DNA of 64,000 nucleotides from Zygnema cylindricum (Eukaryota; Streptophyta; Zygnematophyceae; Zygnematales; Zygnemataceae): contig JBBHKE010001167.1 of the NCBI GenBank assembly GCA_037447655.1, forward strand, positions 62,001 through 126,000, read 5' to 3'. This document shows positions 51,160 through 63,900 of this stretch, in pieces (the stretch's first letter is position 1; every line of letters begins with the position of its first letter). Position numbers and translations under genes: made by a program. The notes beneath the pieces are model-generated. The model did no database searches and was not told the origin of the DNA. It saw only the letters and a list, made by a program, of their open reading frames with translations.

Positions 51160-51873
51160 GGGTAACATTACATTAGGCGGTCCCAGTAAATGTACGAACA
51201 AGTCTACTGACAGCGTTTACTGGAAGTCCGCTCCATTTTGTCGGGCCAGTAACGAACCTTCCCCAATTATGATTGGCGCCACATAGGTTAGAGTCCAGAT
51301 TCTGAAAATCTTAAAAGAATCTACAAACGTAAAGTCATAACGAAATATCTGTACGACCGGAGGTAGTTAATGATTCGTACGTCAAGTTTGCGGCTAGATT
51401 TTGATTTTCAAAATGAAATCAAAATTTCGAAACGGAATGGCAAAATGACGCGGCAAACTTTGAATGTCGGTGGATGTCAGACGGAGCGTGCGAGGATATT
51501 TGCGACTGACATGCATCAGCGTGGCAGGTGACACATGGCCTGTACGACGTGTACGCTTGTGATCGCTTGTTCAAAGTATATTTTTTTTTGCTTTTTCACG
51601 TGTACCAATGGTAATCATCGAGTGGGCCCCAACTCTCCTCGGAGGAGAGTTGGGGGCCACTGGATGATGTGCGCGATTGTTTCGCGGAACTCAAAAAGCG
51701 AAACATCCAACGGTGAAGTATGACGCCTACATCATTGGAGCTTCTTGACAACTTTCCAGTAACGATGTTTCGTTGACAAATAAAATAAAAATAGTACGTC
51801 TATGTACGGCACTGTACGAAAATGTACAGCGTCCAGTAACGAACCCCACTTTTCGTCTAATGGAATGTTACCC
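51160..51873 (-). mobile_element. PIF/Harbinger-like MITE H2 (714 bp)
   Basis: Starts GGGTAACATTACATTA and ends TAATGGAATGTTACCC, flanked by TTA on both sides (51157-51159, 51874-51876). The interior is the reverse complement of H1. Confidence 0.88.
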
Positions 51874-51876
51874 TTA

Positions 51877-52670
51877 GGGTAACCTTCCATCAGGCGAAAA
51901 GTGGGGTTGTTTACTGGAGAAAGTACCGTTCCGTACTAGGCCGTACTGTTTTTTTTTTTTTTTTACAAAAGATGTTTACTAAAAATTCGTTGAGATTCTC
52001 CAGACTTCTTGGAGAAAACTACCACCGTCCGATTTTCAATTTTCGACGCAAACGCTTCTTGTTTCCAGTACGTAGCTAGTCTCCTCCGACTGTCCTCGGG
52101 AGGAGAGTTTGTGATTACTGGACGCGTGTTTTGGTCCACTTGTAAAGTCAGAGTCGATCCACGACAGACGTGAAGCAATAAACTTACATGTGGCAATTGG
52201 AGTGTACCGTGTGACATAAAAGCCAGCCTGTTCGACGACAAAAAAATCTTGGTTGTATGTTCGACGACAAAAAAAACTTGGTTGTAAGACATCCTGTGAC
52301 GTCTCCTTCATAAATGTGTGATACAACGATTCACGTACAAATGGTACATCCTTGGACATTTGCACAAACTTTAGTTTTGCAACGGTTTTCGTGGCCGTTG
52401 ATACCACAACAACCGTAAGAACGTTCAGATTGTACATTAGCGTGACGCTACTAGATATTTTAATCGGCGTCCGCCCGTACACATACGCAGCTGCGATTTT
52501 GTCCTTTTGGAAATGATGATTATTCCCGGGCGGCTCAACAGGTCCTACGTGGTACCAATCGTAATCTAACACCTCATTCATTGGCAGGACCTGATGGAAG
52601 GGTGTTTCAATTATCACTGCCAGTAAACGTGATCGTACAATTACTGGGAACGCCTGATGGAAGGTTACCC
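51877..52670 (+). mobile_element. PIF/Harbinger-like MITE H3 (794 bp)
   Basis: Perfect 20-bp TIRs GGGTAACCTTCCATCAGGCG, flanked by TTA (51874-51876 and 52671-52673). It shares its left TTA with H2, so one element inserted in the duplication of the other. Confidence 0.92.
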
Positions 52671-52673
52671 TTA

Positions 52674-53249
52674 GCTTCAAATCTTGACTTGCGTACCATG
52701 TACATGCGTACAAAGTAAACATACGACAAAACTTTTATATTTTTTGTAGACGCTAGTCTGTACGCCAGCTCATTTTTTAGGGTTCCAGTTTTCGAACATA
52801 ACGAAAGTCCTTTTAGAGAAATAGTGTGACGAACAAAAGTTACCGAAAATAGCGTGACGAGGGAATGTTACGAAATTTCGTTTTTATTTTCGGTTGTATT
52901 TTGGAAACCGCGTGTTATGTGCAAATCTTAAGATTTTTCGTTGGTTTTGCATCATGACACGTAGCTTAATCGTCCAGCGTGTCACGATTTTTTTTTTTTT
53001 TATCTGCCAACCCACCTCCTCGAGGTGTGGTTGGCACCTCCTCGAGGTGGGTTGACAGTTACAGAAAAAAATGAAGCGAACTCCTCGCAGATGAACATCC
53101 GACGGCCAAAATTACCTTCAAGACCTTCGGAGAGTATCGGCAAGATTCTCTGTAATGTTGTTTTTCGTATAAAAACAAAATAGGCGGTACGATTTGGTAC
53201 GGAGGGTCGTTGTAAACTACGCCACTTTTCGCCTGACGGAACGTCACCG
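52674..53249. mobile_element. PIF/Harbinger-like MITE copy, left end not seen
   Basis: Collinear with 45380-45959 and inverted relative to 30744-31227. The right end CGCCTGACGGAACGTCACCG is degenerate. Around 53008-53054 two CCTCCTCGAGGTG boxes form a short hairpin. Confidence 0.7.
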
Positions 53250-53252
53250 CAA

Positions 53253-53969
53253 GGCCGCTTCTCCATCAGGCGCCCGACAGTAATCGTACGAAAACGTTTA
53301 CTGGCAGTAATACTTCGTTCACTTCTCCATCAAGTCGTGTCAGCAATGGAATCTATCGCGTACGTGCTTTCTTTCGATTGGATGCACGTAGGTTCCTGTT
53401 CTGACGGCGAGCAGTCAAAGATTCAAAAAGCACAATATCTGAACTTGTATCCGTAAATCCAACCGCAAAATTATATTACGTGAATGTACAATTTGTACGT
53501 TCGTGTTTTGTATTTTTTGTAGTTGTTTTGTCGTTCGTGTTTCGTCGTGGCGCCGCAAATTTCGGATGTCACCGGACCGTGGAGGAGGCGTCACGGCACA
53601 TTCTTCAACAAAGATATTTTTTGGTGGTTTTCGTTGGATTTGATTCCCGCCTGTCTTAAGGCGCGTGGCAAATTTTCCTAAGGCGCGCGGCTCGTATGTG
53701 ACCTTTCCACGCGTAAACATTTTACACGTCTGGTGATTGGCCTGAGGACACTGGCGAATCACTGGATGAAGTGACCTTTTGCTTCGAAAACTAATAATCG
53801 GACGGTCGACGTTGTCGCCCAAAAGTTTGGAGAATCTTGACGAATCTCCAGTAATCATGTTTTATATAAAAAAATAAAATAGTAAGGCCCTGTACGGCAA
53901 TGAACTTTATCTGTACGGAAATGCACTTTTTTTAGTAAACAATCCCACTTTTCGCATGGTGGTTCACCC
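53253..53969. mobile_element. PIF/Harbinger-like MITE H4 (717 bp), degenerate left end
   Basis: The left end GGCCGCTTCTCCATCAGGCG and right end CGCATGGTGGTTCACCC lie next to CAA and TAA respectively. The inner AAACGTTTACTGGCAG and AACAATCCCACTTTTCG are family subterminal motifs. Confidence 0.7.
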
Positions 53970-54001
53970 TAATCCCGTGAATTGTTGCATTTGACTATTT
54001 G

Positions 54002-54772
54002 CATAGAAGTCCCATGCGCATAACACGCACGGATTAAACTAACGATTACTACGTAAAGTGCGCATCAAACGATTTCGGAATTTTTAAAATTCGTACCTTA
54101 TTTTGACTTTCAGATTTCAAAAAAATTAAATATTCAATACCCTAATGAAAAGTTCAACGCACTAGCAGCGAGCGGCGGAATTTACGGCGTCCCCAACGGC
54201 GGCTTCCTTTTGAAGACGGAGTGTAGGACATATGAAAATACGCGCGCGCAAATGAAACAAAACGGCTCAAGGAAGCAGCCGTTGGAGACGCCATAAATTT
54301 TGTCGCTCGCCGCTCAGAAAAAAATACGCGTGAGAGACGCCTTAAATTCCGCGGCTCGCCGCTCAGAAAAAAATACGCGTGCGAGACGCCTTAAATTCCG
54401 CGGCTCGCCGCTCAGAAAAAAATACGCGTGCGAGACGCCTTAAATTCCGCGGCTCGCCGCTCAGAAAAAAATAGGCGTGCGAGACGCCTTAAATTTCGCG
54501 GCTCACCGCTCAGATAAAAACACGCGTGCGAGACGCTTTAAATTTCGCGGCTCGCCGCTCAAAAAAAAATACGCGTGAGCCGCTCAGAAAAAAAATACGC
54601 GCGCGCAAATGAAGCAAAAATGCGGCGTGCGGCGGAATTTACGGCGCCTCCAACGGTTAATGTCCGTACATATTCGTACATTTTCGTACGAAATTTACGA
54701 ATTTTACGAAACAAGCGAATACTACGTAGTTTTCGTAAAAAATTCCAAATCCGTACGAATTGGACTTCTATG
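54002..54772. mobile_element. hAT-like MITE, copy 2 (771 bp), upstream of the bromodomain gene
   Basis: Perfect 11-bp TIRs CATAGAAGTCC / GGACTTCTATG. The 8-bp duplication is ACTATTTG (53994-54001) and TCTATTTG (54773-54780), one mismatch. The body is the reverse complement of copy 1 at 9506-10096 in its outer parts and carries a 49-bp tandem array absent from copy 1. Confidence 0.85.
54312..54605. repeat. 49-bp tandem array, about 5-6 units, inside the MITE
   Basis: The word GCTCA(G/A) recurs at exactly 54312, 54361, 54410, 54459, 54508 and 54557. Each unit holds AATACGCGTGCGAGACGCCT and a CGCGGCTCGCCG segment. It is direct repetition with no spacers. Confidence 0.97.
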
Positions 54773-54965
54773 TCTATTTGACATTTTGAATCCTCTCCGA
54801 TGGTTTGGCTAGTATGGCTGACGTTCTTGTAGCGATGTTCCATTAAAGTGAGCGGACACCTTCATGACTTGCGTGATTCTTATGACAGGACATGTTTCTG
54901 ATTTCATTGTTGTAACATACTTTTGAGGTCATTCATTCTTGCACCAATTGCCGCATATTGATTCG

Positions 54966-57900
54966 ATGATGGCTCCCCAACATCAAGGGCCTTCGTTGCC
55001 GCCAACATGGACTGCTCTGGAGCTTTTGATGCTTGCAAGTGCAATTAGCCGTCACGGCACAAATGACTGGTCTTTGGTAGCGAACGAACTCATATCTAGA
55101 GCAAGATTTGTTGGTTCACGGTTGCCTCAGGACTATTCTGCGGATGTAAGTTTACACTTTTCATACTTCTTGTTTTTGTCCTCGCTTAGTCTATTACTCT
55201 TAAGCGACCGTTTTTTTATTCATGGGAAAAGAACAGGTGCATTTAAAAAATCATGTTAGCCGTTTACGATCTGCTAATTAATCAGCACCTTCTTAATTAG
55301 GTTTATCTGTTTGAGGGGCAAATACAACGAGAGATTTGTGGCACTCGTTCATTCCAAAACGCTGATAATTTTGCAGATTTGTGAACAACTTTATTCATTT
55401 ATAAGGACTCGATATGGAAAGTTAAATGATACGCGATGCGACCTGCATGATCGAGTTGGCCCGACTATGTACCCAAAACGGTGACTATATGCGTGGCAAA
55501 ATTTTCGTGCATGTACTTGGATAACATACTTTACAGTGAGCCATCACATCATCAGCTAGTCTTTGTATGCTTGGCTAGGTGCACTGCCCATCGCTATTAG
55601 AGTAAACCACCCTAATTTGAGTGAGTGTTTTTTTGTTCCAAAATCATAGATTCTGTGTAGTCAAGTAGTCCACAATGAGCCACGTGGTAAAACAACATCT
55701 AGTGTAGTCAATTCTTGTTAAGTTTGAACCCTAATAATTCACTTACTCTAATAGTGATGGGCAGTATAGTGGTGTCGATTCTAAGTCGATTATTTGTTTG
55801 GATTTAAGATGTTGGTTTGGTTCCATTGTGTCTTTGTATTTGTCAACTGCTAAAAATCCAGGAAGCATTTTGGGCAAATGGAGCTTCCTTGTTATTTTAC
55901 GGTGAATGATACGTCGACTGACTACTTTCTTTTGCATTTGTGAATTTCCACACCAGAGATGACAAATATGCAGCTCTTTTAGACGAGTTAAAGAATGAAA
56001 GTATTGCGCAAATAAAGCAAGATCAGGAGCAAGCTGATTTGGTTATAAAGTAAGTAAGAATATCGATTATGGTATTATCTGTTATGGTATTTTTGTTATG
56101 GTTTGCCGTAGAATGTTTATTTGACTGAGTAGTTTTCTGACTTTTTGGTTATCCGCGCTCTACTATCGTTATTTTTCAAAATTATGTTAGAAAAATCAGC
56201 AGCCTGTACATGGCCTTACTCCATTTGCTTGTAGATTACAGTGTCATTTTGTTTACTCACTTATCTATAATGTTGTGTTTGGCTGACAAAAGGGCCCTGC
56301 AGAGCAGGTTACAGGCGCTTAAGAATGGAGCATATGACCAGACTCGATCAGAAGAGGATGTACAAAAAGAGGATATACAAAAGGAGGCTATCAGTCCTGA
56401 ACCTGCTTGCGTGGACCACGGTAAATCTCTTCAAGGCAAGGAGAGGCCATTGGAGAGGCAGTTGGTTCCAGTTCTTGCTCAGCTATCCTTGCCATCATCT
56501 GGTTTCGCTTCTTCTTCTGATGCCCGAGAGGCTGAAGCAGCTACTAATCTGGTTGTATCCCCAAGGAAGGACAATGAGCTCAATATCACCAAGGCATGTA
56601 CCTCTGAGATTTGTGCAGCTCCAGTTTTGAACTCAGTGCAGCAGTCAGAAGCATCTGATTTAGTAGGTTTGGTTAACAAAAAGGTGGAGGATAGTACAGA
56701 GTCTCTTTTGAATCAGAATGCAGATGCAAGCTGCTTCAAAAACAGAGAGGATTTGCTTGTTGAGGATAATCCTGCAAAAACACACGTGATACTGTCTGAA
56801 AACCATGACAGTATGATAGTTTGTCGCGACTTTGTGGGAAATCAGGATCCAGCAATAAATAAGAGGACAGACGAAAGAGAACTCTTGCAACCTTGTACTG
56901 GTTTAGAGCCGATATATCAGAGCACTGGGTCTGTGGTGAGTGATGTTCCTCTCTCCACATGTACTCCAGATACGGATTGCAGTCAATTTCCTGGCAAGGA
57001 TATAGGACTCCTCACATATGGGGCAAGCATAGATCATCACAAATCATTTGAGTTTAGTAGACCTTTCACAGTCACCACCACCGTCGTTACCACGAAATCT
57101 TCTGAAGATGGTGGGCCTTCCTCCCCAGACACCCCAAATCATGCTTCTGCGATTGATTTATCCGTGGATGCACGCAAGTCAGGTATAGATCTTGGAAATT
57201 GTACTGGGATTGATTCACCTGCCTTCACACACATGTTCGATACAGACCATGGTAAATATTCTGAAAACAATGAACGTTCGTCTCCACATATGCCGGATAC
57301 GGATCATCAGAATCATCCAGGAAATACAGTACTTCCCTTTAGACAGTTATGTGATGTGGATAACGTCAGTTGCCCTGAGAGTGCGGCTCTTCCCGCTCAC
57401 ACATCAGATATGGATTGTGTGGTGTGCCCTGGGGCTGATGAAACTCTTTTTACACACTTGTCAGAAGACTCTGGTCCCAACAAGTGTGGTTTAGAGTTGC
57501 ATGCAGAGGGTTTTGGGACTGTTATGGACAATCAGGAAGGAGACTCACATAAATCCTCTTTAATGTCAGACAGCCTAAATGTTGTGAAAGATGAGACTGA
57601 CAGGCATGTAGATGAAAAAGAACTTATTTCAGATTCGGGAGATAAAAAAAGTTGTACTGATTGGCAGGAAAATAGTAAAATCAACGTAGGGTTTATACAA
57701 TATGGCAAATCTCCTTGCGCAGAAACTAGAGAAGATAGCTTGGTTGTGTCAGATGAGCAAGCGCTTGCAGAAAAGTTGAGAAGTGGAGAAATGGAGCAAA
57801 GAGAGAACCGTGGCAATGGTCTTTCGTCAGAAAAGGTTCCTTCTTGTTGTTTCGAAGATGTGGAGGGAACAACTGAGTTGACATGTGTTTCTCCTAAAAG

Positions 57901-60900
57901 AAACTTGAATGTAATTGAAGACAAACGCATAGAATTGGTTCTGAAGGACATACCACCGGAGGAAGCATGGAAAGGATTTGAGAATAATGCAGGTATTGTT
58001 GATGTTGCTAGTAGAAAAGAAGAAAGGAACAGTGGAGATCTGTTATTAACTTGGGTTGAGAATGCTCATTTAAAGGGGAAGGAAGCAAACAGTGGTCCGT
58101 TGAGTACTAGCCAGGTTTCGAAGCCAATTTTCCGACAAGGTGAAATTAAAGATGATGGTCTACAAGAAAAAAATGTGTTGGAACAAGAATCTGGCCATGT
58201 ATTGGAAATGGTTATACCTGGGGTTGTTTTGTCGCACCAGGAAGGGATCGTATCTAATATGCTGAGAGAAACTGGAAGTTTGGGAGTTCTTAACATCACA
58301 GCCAATCCCACTGCTGAAGAAGCAGGAATGTTGAAGGAAGCTGAGAGCAAGGAAGGTGAAGTGAATCCATCCTCATTTCCAGTGATTCAAAATTTCTCTG
58401 ATCAAGTCTCCCACCAAGGGAATGGCACAGACAATAATGTTGATGTGAAAAAAGGGGCTAGTTCTGACTTGCAATTAGCCGGAATCAAAGGGGATTCACA
58501 GTCTGAGCAGGATACATCATGCACCGTGCAGATGGAGAATGGGAAAACAGGAGTGTCGAAAGATGCTCCTGTTCAAAAGATGGCCGATGAGGTAGTGAAA
58601 ATTGAGGAAGTTTTAAACGAGGAAGGAAAGGTTGAAATGGAGGAAATTTTGAGCGAGGAAGGGAAGGCTGGAGTCTTGCCAGACGCTCGCGCTACCGTGG
58701 TGACTAAGAGTCTGCCTGATTATGGTTCAGGTGGTATGCACAACAATATTGTTATTGAAGATGTGGCAGGTGAAGAAGTGAAAATGGAGGAAGTATTCAA
58801 CGAGAAAGGGAAGGTTGAAGTCTTGCCAGACGTTCACGCTGTGATGGTGACTGACAGTCTTCCTGATTGCGGTTCTTGTGGTATGCATAATAATGCCGAT
58901 GTTGGTACTGAAGATTTGGAGGAACAAACAGTTTCACTGGTGATAGACCGAACGGATGCCTCTTCGATAGTTAAAGAAGTTGGAAATGTCAGCAATGCTG
59001 TACAAGCGCCTTTGTTGGAACCCCAATCTGATAAAGAAAAAGGGTCAGATGGTGGAGTGTCTCTGCTTTATGGGACATCAACACTTGAACTTCCCAAATC
59101 AGATACCAATGTAAGCTCAGAGAAACCTGCTCCGCCTTGCTTGATAGTTTCTGAGAGTTGTCAGGTAGCACACACATCAATGGAAAAGAATACAATTGAG
59201 GGTGTCAGAAGTGTGAGCCACGATGTGGAAAATGTTTCTCCAGCTGTGTTTTCCGGCGATAATACAACTGAGAAACTACCATCTGTCGATTGTATTTTGG
59301 GTACTTGTGTTGCGCCTGCGAATTTGATGCCTGAGTCTCCTTCGTCAAATCCTATGGTGAGGCTGGCATGTGATAAGCTGAGGTCCAAGGTATTGGAGAA
59401 CTTACCAGATGTATCCCCTCAGCTTGCTGTGAATCCATGTAACTCTGAGGCTGAAAGGGAGTTGGTGATAACAATTCCTGAGACCTCTGCTATAAAGCCA
59501 TTGTGTCAGTTGAGTTCAAGTTCTCAGAGAGCTGATGCCTGGGGTGAAGATCTTGAGGTGGAGAAGTTCTCTCTTGCTCTTAATCGCCAAGCTGATAAGT
59601 ATGTGGCTAGGTCACGACCAACTCAGATGGAAAGTGAAGATGTCCCGGTACTAGAAGGTAAGACTACAGAAACAGCTGGTGCCATGGACCTCCTGCGGAT
59701 GGCCTATGAGGATAGCACGTCGATGACTGATGGCATGCATTCGCCCTCTTTGGGTTTGGCATCAGTTGTGTCATCACCAAAATTCAGCAAATTGGGACTC
59801 GGTTCTGGTACAAACGAAGAAAACCCTGAATTAAAGAAGTCTATGTCAAGGTTTGAGTCGTCAGCAGAGGCATTTCAGGGAGGTGACGGAAATGTTAGAG
59901 ATGCAGATGGTTTTAGGGACGTTGATGCACTTGACGAGAAGGATGGTACTGGAGAAGATGCCAAACCACATGGTTTATTTGTCGCTGAAGGTGGGGAAGC
60001 AGGGGACACTATGACAATAAAGGGGGGATGTAAAGAGGGAGGTTCTGCGAGTAGTTGGATGAAGTTACAGACGGCAGTTGATAGTGAGGAAAAAAATTTA
60101 GCAAGAGGTTTAGAACCGGAGGTTAATGCCGAGGCTTCTGAACAAGAGCAAGTCTGCAAATCAGATATTGAGAATCAGGAATTTGGACGGGAAAAGTTTG
60201 AGGCCGCTATCGCAGGTGATACTGCATCAATGCAAGCTGTGAGAGATGTGGAGCTTTCAGACAGAGAGACAAAAGCAGACGCACAAAATGAAGCTGTACG
60301 TGAGGCAGATGGTAAACATGTGCCTGCAGGTTGCAAAAAGGAAGCAGAAGTGAGCCCTTTTCTCGCATTAGTGAGCACTGAAGAGCTATCTGTGATCGAG
60401 AAGGACAGAAAAGAATCAGAAGCCAATGGAGATGCTAATCTCCAAAGTTTACATTTGACAGGAGATACTGCGACTGAGGCACAGGGTTTTTCTGGAGATC
60501 AACCTGCTCTGTCGCTGACGTTGGAAAAGGATGATGTTTCAACGAGGAGGGAGGAAGAAGAACATATTGATTGTAGGACTCTTCAGGTCTCTCAGGAAGA
60601 ATTAGCAGAGAAAGTTGATGGCCACGAAGAAAAGGCTGAACTTGGTGGCAGCATTGAAGGACTGCACGAACTAAATGAAGGTGAAGCAATTGGTGGTGCA
60701 GAAATACATCATTGTGAGCCCGAATGTGATGAGCGAAATACAACTGATCGGGGAGAGAAGGCACCTGCTGTGGAGGACAAAGTAGGGAGTGAATTAGGAG
60801 GCCGAGATGAAGAGACAGATGGTGTGAAGCATGTGCAGTATGTAAGGCGTTCTCGCAGGGGCAAGAAACAGAATGAGGCAGGACTATTGCCTGGATCTGA

Positions 60901-63900
60901 AGACAATATTGTTGTATCAAGTGGTGCTGATGATTGTGTTGAAGAAAATGACAGTGCGTTGGCGCCTAATTCAAAGCGGAGGAAATGTGGGTCGACGCAA
61001 GAATTTGAGGCCGAGAATCGGCAACTTACAGGAAACCAGGACGATAGTGCTTCTAAAGCTGCAAGTCTCACCAATGACTATGAGGAAAGCCATAGATCAG
61101 AAGCGGGACGGGAACTCCCAGACTATGGTGACAGTTTGTTAGGTCGTGAGGGAAATTCCAGGAATGATGGGACAGAGGAGGTTTCTCGGAGTGCTCATCA
61201 CGTGCAAGGTCTACCAGTCAATTTAGAGCAAGTAAAACTGCTGGAAGTGTTGGAGAAAATCCAGGGACATTCCTGTGCTTCTTTCTTTCGTGGCCGTCTG
61301 GACCCTGAGGTAAATCTAATGAGAGGCCTAAAACAAGTTATTCTTTATGTGTAGCTATGCCAGTGGGTATCACAAATGAGGTCAAAACATGAACCTTTTG
61401 CAATCCACTTTGATGCAGCCTGGGCAAATAGATAGCAGATGTATTGCTTTTCGGAATTGTTATGTGTGATCTTAGTACATGGACCATGGAAAGTTAACAA
61501 AGAAGTGAAACTGGCTTTTTTGAAGTTAGCAAGTATGTTTTATTGGCAGTGCAGCTAAGGGCACTAAATCAGTTGGCTCTGCACTAGAGTTCTGCACCAA
61601 ATCAGCGCTTTGTTTAGATACACATACCAGCATGGAGTTGGGAATGCACAGAGAGGATTTAATTGGGATGTGCTATAAGGATTAATTTGGGATATGGTAT
61701 GAGGATTGATTTCCTTCAGAAAGGCAGTAAAGACTTTGAAGCTCTATTTCTGTTACATGAAATCTAAGGAGGGGTTGAGTGATGTAGCTGTTTCACCTTA
61801 AGCAATAAAAAAAGTACTTTTTTATGTTAATGTGATCTACACTAATGGTCGTAAATGGTGTTTGTGAAAGCAGGCTTTTCCAAACTACGACAAGGTTGTC
61901 CGCCAGCACATGGATCTGAGTATGATCCAAACCAAAGTCGGGGATGGGGCTTACAATAGTTATTCTCAATTTATACGGGATCTATTGTTGGTTTTCAGCA
62001 ATGGAATGGTTTTTTTTCAGCGAGATTCACCCGAGTATAATGCAGCTGAGATGTTGCGTACCTTCTCTCTAAGAGTGAGTGTTCTATCCTTAAACAACAG
62101 CAGTAGTTGACAAAAACTCTTGTTTTTTCTTTTGAAGACTTGTAAGATTTTCATTAAAAAATCATGTCATGTTATGATTTTTAAAAGTTGGTTGGGAGCC
62201 CTTTGAAATCTTAGACTGGCAAGGGCATTTGTTCATGCAGCAGTAATAGTCTCTCCAACTTTCATGTATTTCGTATATGAGGGGCACCACGAAGGCTTAA
62301 AACCAATCCTAGAGGGTTAAAAGTCTATTCGCCTGGGGCTTCACATGCTCCAAAGCGTATTCACATTCACACAGTTGCAGATCTACACGGGGTTTTTAGA
62401 ATTTATGGCACTAATCTTCCTGAGGCTTTTGACCTTGGCATACAAAGTAGTGTTCTTAACTTTAAGTACACATGCAGATAGCACGCGTCCACTTTGACTG
62501 ATCATAATTTGGTTTTTTTATGTATATTTGCATTAATGCTAAAACTTTCTTTACTTCAATGCGATACCTGGTGCTTGCAATATCTGTTTTTGCAGCATGA
62601 CAATTGTTTTTCTTAATGAGAGAGAATGTGATCGGAATCGATTTGGTTTCTGTGGTTTATCAGATGGAAAAGAACTCTGTTAAAAGCAGTGGATTTTTTT
62701 ATTTCCGTGGTGTATGCATGGGAAGGAAATTATTTAGAAGTCCACATGTTCACAAAATACATTTTTTGTTAGATTCTCATACGTGGTTCTTCCGTTACAG
62801 GAAATAAAAACGTTGCTGAAAGATGAGACTGAGGGTCTATCTATTCAGATTCCCAACAGCCAGGGCAAGTCAACTGTTAGGAAGGCATCTAGTGGTAAAA
62901 CTACTCCGACCCTCTCTCCAACAGAAAATGCTGAATTATGTTCAAGTTGGCCTAAAGGATTTACTCAGAAAATTGGAGACAAAAGTGAGGGAAGAAGAGA
63001 ATTGTCAGCACAAAGTGCCAGTGTTGCCACTCCAGAGGCAGTGTCAGTTAAGAGGGAAGATACTTCACGTTCGTTGAGGAAAAGAAAACGAGTGAATCAG
63101 AATGTGGAGGAGGAAGTGAATACAGTAAAAAAGGGGAAGAGAGGTGCATCTGATGGAAAGGATGTAAAGACAGATCAGCAGGTCAGAAGGACAGAAATGA
63201 AGGATGGTCGTGAACTTGCCCAAAAGACAGGTAAAAGTGAGGTAATTAGGGTGAATCTGGTAGAGAAAAATGAAGAAAGGACTGGTAGCGTTAGTGACAA
63301 AGAGGAGAGTGTTGGTGAGATGGTTGAGAAAAATGTAGGAGGTAACAAGAAAGGGCAAAATGCTTCTCGAAAAGGACAAAATGGAAAGACTGGAGAGGCA
63401 AAGAAACAAGGCAATGTAGTTAGCGATGACGGTGTGAGGGGGAGAAAATCGACCAAGGATAGAAAAAGAGACAGAGGAGATAGTGAGGAGACTTTTAAAA
63501 CACCACTACCACGACAGCCTACACCGGATCGACAAGTAGAGACTACAGTAAGGTTGAAGACGGAAGTGACTCTTCCAAAGCCCCCGAAACGCCCCATTGG
63601 ATCGGGTAGAATGACCTCTAGAGAGAGAAAAAAAGAACCAATTCAGGTGTCCACTAACCAAGTTTTAGCGGTGTTAAAAGAAGAGCCAGGGGCACGGAAT
63701 CTGAAGGAAAACATCAAACGAGGAGACAACAAAGGACAAAACAGCGAGTTACCTACACTTGGATCGAGGGTGAATGAGAACCAAAAAACCAATATTCCTT
63801 CACTTCCATCTGAGGCCTCTCCTATTCCGAAATCAAATTCGTCCGGTAGTAGAAATCTCCGAAATACAAGGGAAATTGTGGTTAAAGGCCTACAGAAAAA

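Noticed and set aside
54312-54605. CRISPR-like array
   Set aside because: The 49-bp units are contiguous with no unique spacers, and the genome is eukaryotic.
55146-55956. Direct splice of exon 1 to the exon at 55957
   Set aside because: It puts TGA in frame. Inserting the 44-nt exon 55377-55420 (ICEQLYSFIRTRYG) restores phase with good splice sites.
56210-56292. Membrane helix at the start of the long bromodomain-gene frame
   Set aside because: The hydrophobic stretch coincides with a T-rich segment bounded by splice sites; it is more likely an intron.
60435-60920. Minus-strand frames inside the giant exon
   Set aside because: They are shadows of the long plus-strand coding exon; several lie elsewhere in it too.
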